From Nitrososphaerales archaeon TH1177 (lineage in GTDB: Archaea; Thermoproteota; Nitrososphaeria; Nitrososphaerales; Nitrososphaeraceae): DNA of 16,466 bases. The notes under the pieces were generated by a model. The model made no database searches. It was not told the DNA's origin and was given only the letters and a program-made list of their open reading frames with translations. The stretch is taken from positions 1-16,466 of the forward strand of contig JAATVJ010000400.1 in NCBI GenBank assembly GCA_014523515.1, written 5' to 3'. The translations under genes were made by a program, and so were the position numbers. Positions 14,574 through 16,466 of this stretch are shown here, one piece after another (position 1 is the first letter of the stretch; each line of letters begins with the position of its first letter).

Positions 14574-14591
14574 TTTTTTATTTTATTTTAT
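14574..14591 (+). terminator. T-rich terminator after rhomboid gene
   Basis: Directly after the TAA the strand reads TTTTTTATTTTATTTTAT, a short version of the TTTTA tract found after the RAM-domain gene; likely an intrinsic terminator. Confidence 0.5.
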
Positions 14592-14638
14592 CGCAGTTAT
14601 TCACTAAATTTTATAAAATATAATAATAAGAACAAAGG

Positions 14639-14647
14639 TTTATAAAA
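14639..14647 (+). promoter_or_regulatory. Putative TATA element of the Rieske-cytochrome b operon
   Basis: TTTATAAAA centred 27 bases before the Rieske ATG; a close archaeal TATA consensus match giving a leaderless transcript. Confidence 0.55.
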
Positions 14648-14669
14648 TATTTTTCTCTCTGCTAATATA

Positions 14670-15281
14670 ATGTCTACAACACCCGCACCACGGGGGGACG
14701 AAAGAATATCACGTCGAGACTTTTTAAAGCTATTAGCAGCAGCGGGTACTGTATTGACATTTACACCATTTGTTGATTGGGGGAAATTTTTACCTAATCC
14801 TGCCGGCTCTACTAATGAAAAATCCAAAGTTGAGCTTCCTGATGGTTCCCAAGCTAATGTAAAAATATTTAAGGTTAATCATGCTGAAGCAATTATCTAT
14901 CCAAAATCGGAAGATCCTGCTCTCAATAAAGAGGCATTTAGAACATGGCAATTTATACGTCTCCCCCCAGAATTGGGAGGAGAGAAAAATGATGCTTCTG
15001 CATTTCGCATTTATAGTATGGTCTGTTTGCATCTGTGGTGTTTATGGAAATATTGGCCACAAGATGGAAGAAAGAGAGGAGAATGCCCTTGTCATGGGAG
15101 TTTATATGATCCCCTGACAGGAGCAGCTTTTGCAGGACCTGCAGCCCTTCAATCACCTCCATCAAATGTTCTTCCACGACTAGATTTGGAAGTTGATAAC
15201 GAGGGAAATGTATGGATATTACCTCCAAATTGGAGTGTAAATGGGAATGGGATAGTAGGATTTGGTCGCTACATTGCATAA
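14670..15281 (+). CDS. Rieske iron-sulfur protein of a bc1/b6f-type complex
   Basis: A 203-residue Tat-exported 2Fe-2S protein that takes an electron from quinol. The N-terminus carries the twin-arginine motif SRRDFLK (14-20) and a hydrophobic segment (21-35) that serves as uncleaved anchor. The cluster is bound by C119 and H121 in motif CLHLWC (119-124) and by C139 and H142 in CPCHGS (139-144). C124 and C141 are placed for the stabilising disulfide. The gap between the two motifs is 14 residues. The protein ends in a beta-rich domain with GNVWILPP. The gene overlaps the cytochrome b gene by 8 bases, so the two form an operon. In ammonia-oxidising archaea this complex links quinol to copper carriers; that role is from family knowledge. 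Confidence 0.94.
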   Translation: MSTTPAPRGDERISRRDFLKLLAAAGTVLTFTPFVDWGKFLPNPAGSTNEKSKVELPDGSQANVKIFKVNHAEAIIYPKSEDPALNKEAFRTWQFIRLPPELGGEKNDASAFRIYSMVCLHLWCLWKYWPQDGRKRGECPCHGSLYDPLTGAAFAGPAALQSPPSNVLPRLDLEVDNEGNVWILPPNWSVNGNGIVGFGRYIA

Positions 15282-16466
15282 AGAAAATAGTCTTGTTCGA
15301 CTTTTCCGGTGGATCTATTCTGGATTAGATAGAACAATATTCATGGGATTAAAATTTACTTTTCCAACTCGTTTTGTAAGCCCTCTTGGATTTCTGGGAA
15401 TGCTTACATTTGTAATATTTATAATTCTTGGTATAACTGGTGCTCTTCTTATGTTATGGTATGAACCAATACTGGATAGAGCATGGGATAGTGTGGAAAA
15501 TATTAATGATTCTATACCATATGGTTTTCATCTTAGAAACATTCACTATCATGCCTCCAATGCTATGGTTATGATGGCAATTCTTCATATGTATTATCAA
15601 TATTTTAGTGGCAGATATAAAATTAGAAATGAAATACTTTGGGTTACTGGTATTATAATAGGCGTCTTAACGATTTTAGAAGCATTTACAGGATATGACA
15701 TTATATTTAGTGAAAGAGCAGAATTGGCTATATCTATTGCTGCTTCTCTAACTAATTCTATTCCGATCGTAGGTCCGGATATGAGAGATGCATTTTTTGG
15801 AGCTGGATTCCATGACTTTGTGTTACGCTTTTATGCATTTCATGTATTTTTACTCCCAATAGCATTAATAGGCTTGATGGTAGTACATTTCCCCAGATTT
15901 CTTGTTTTTGATGTTCCAATGGTAATGGCTATTACTGGAGCAATAATGATTACTGGAGGGGTATTTCCTGTTGAAATGGGCCTAAAATTTGATCCTAATG
16001 TTCCACCTGGTATTACTGTACCAGAATGGTATCTTACTGGTCTATATGCTTTCCTTCGATCTCAGTATGACAAATTTGTTACAGGTGTTGCCTGGCCAGG
16101 ACTCTTCATATTTACATTATTAATCATTCCTTTCATAGATAAATATAAGAAATTTTCATGGAAGGATAGACCAATCATTTCTGCAATAGGAATTACAAGT
16201 ATTGCCCAAATTGTAGTAACTACCTACTGGGGATTCTATATCGATCCTGATAGAACAAAATCTCTTTTGGAAAGATTGGTAATTGATCCTATTTTTCTTT
16301 ATAGTGTAATGCTTGCTCTAGTTCCTTTATCCTTTGGATTCACATATCTAATGATAAAATTGGCCAAAAATGCAGAAGCAAATGCAAAACGTCAACCTAA
16401 AAAAACTGAAAATCCAATAACTCTTCCTGAAAAATGGATATATTTTGTCTTTATAGCATTAATAGG
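15274..16466 (+). CDS. Cytochrome b subunit of bc1/b6f-type complex (3' partial)
   Basis: About 397 codons are visible with no stop before the window end, so the gene is truncated on the right. It starts with TTG overlapping the Rieske stop by 8 bases (another TTG at 15262 is in frame; ATG at 15343 would be too late for the N-terminal LVRLFRWIYSGLDR). Heme ligand pairs can be placed: H91/H105 in helix B (IHYHASNAM...ILHMY) and H190/H205 in helix D (YAFHVFL...VVHFPR). The helix D spacing of 15 is like cytochrome b6 rather than mitochondrial cytochrome b (14). The Qo-site PEWY motif is at 250-253, so the b6-like and subunit IV-like parts are fused. At least eight membrane segments; it extends beyond residue 390 with further hydrophobic helices. 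Confidence 0.93.
   Translation, partial: MHKENSLVRLFRWIYSGLDRTIFMGLKFTFPTRFVSPLGFLGMLTFVIFIILGITGALLMLWYEPILDRAWDSVENINDSIPYGFHLRNIHYHASNAMVMMAILHMYYQYFSGRYKIRNEILWVTGIIIGVLTILEAFTGYDIIFSERAELAISIAASLTNSIPIVGPDMRDAFFGAGFHDFVLRFYAFHVFLLPIALIGLMVVHFPRFLVFDVPMVMAITGAIMITGGVFPVEMGLKFDPNVPPGITVPEWYLTGLYAFLRSQYDKFVTGVAWPGLFIFTLLIIPFIDKYKKFSWKDRPIISAIGITSIAQIVVTTYWGFYIDPDRTKSLLERLVIDPIFLYSVMLALVPLSFGFTYLMIKLAKNAEANAKRQPKKTENPITLPEKWIYFVFIALI

Noticed and set aside
14953..15279. 108-codon minus-strand frame over the Rieske gene
   Set aside because: Antisense to the certain Rieske cluster motifs; an artefact of low stop density.

Overview
The window looks like a chromosomal segment of an AT-rich ammonia-oxidising archaeon (Nitrososphaerota/Thaumarchaeota). 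The evidence is the mix of archaeal information-processing genes (PCNA clamp, RNA polymerase subunit L, transcript-cleavage factor TFS, archaeal-type TyrRS and AsnRS), a DUF1724/FilR1-type regulator, a stand-alone Lrp C-terminal (RAM) domain protein, a cobalamin methyltransferase, and a Tat-exported Rieske protein running into a bc1/b6f-type cytochrome b. Many genes have a TATA-like element about 22-31 bases before the start codon, which suggests leaderless or near-leaderless transcripts. I cannot assign a genus. No mobile element, CRISPR array, rRNA or intact tRNA was found.

Layout: (1) 1-928 is a gene-free AT-rich stretch holding two GC-richer islands that resemble tRNA 5' halves. (2) 929-4040, minus strand: sucC, sucD (succinyl-CoA ligase), then a 56-residue CxxC protein and a SAM-dependent methyltransferase. 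(3) 4041-4734 is a long gene-free spacer, followed by tyrS on the plus strand. (4) 5813-9621, minus strand: rpoL, tfs, PCNA (TTG start), aspartate kinase and cobJ/cbiH, a block mixing transcription, replication, amino-acid and cobalamin genes. (5) 9676-10423, plus strand: two abutting unknown genes that diverge from rpoL across a 54-base gap with a single TATA element. (6) 10768-13272: asnS, a wHTH-FilR1 regulator and a RAM-domain protein. (7) 13382-14573: a 56-residue C2H2 zinc-finger protein, then a rhomboid protease with an apparent Hsp20-like tail. (8) 14670 to the end: Rieske protein and cytochrome b, overlapping, the latter cut by the window edge.

Functionally, the right end encodes the quinol-oxidising respiratory complex. 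The left end encodes a substrate-level phosphorylation/TCA enzyme. The centre couples transcription elongation to the replication clamp, as in other archaea. The least explained items are the unknown gene pair opposite rpoL, the two tiny zinc-finger proteins, the rhomboid C-terminal domain and the tRNA-like remnants. Nothing here clearly amounts to a new multi-gene defence or mobile system; most of the window is conserved core genome.
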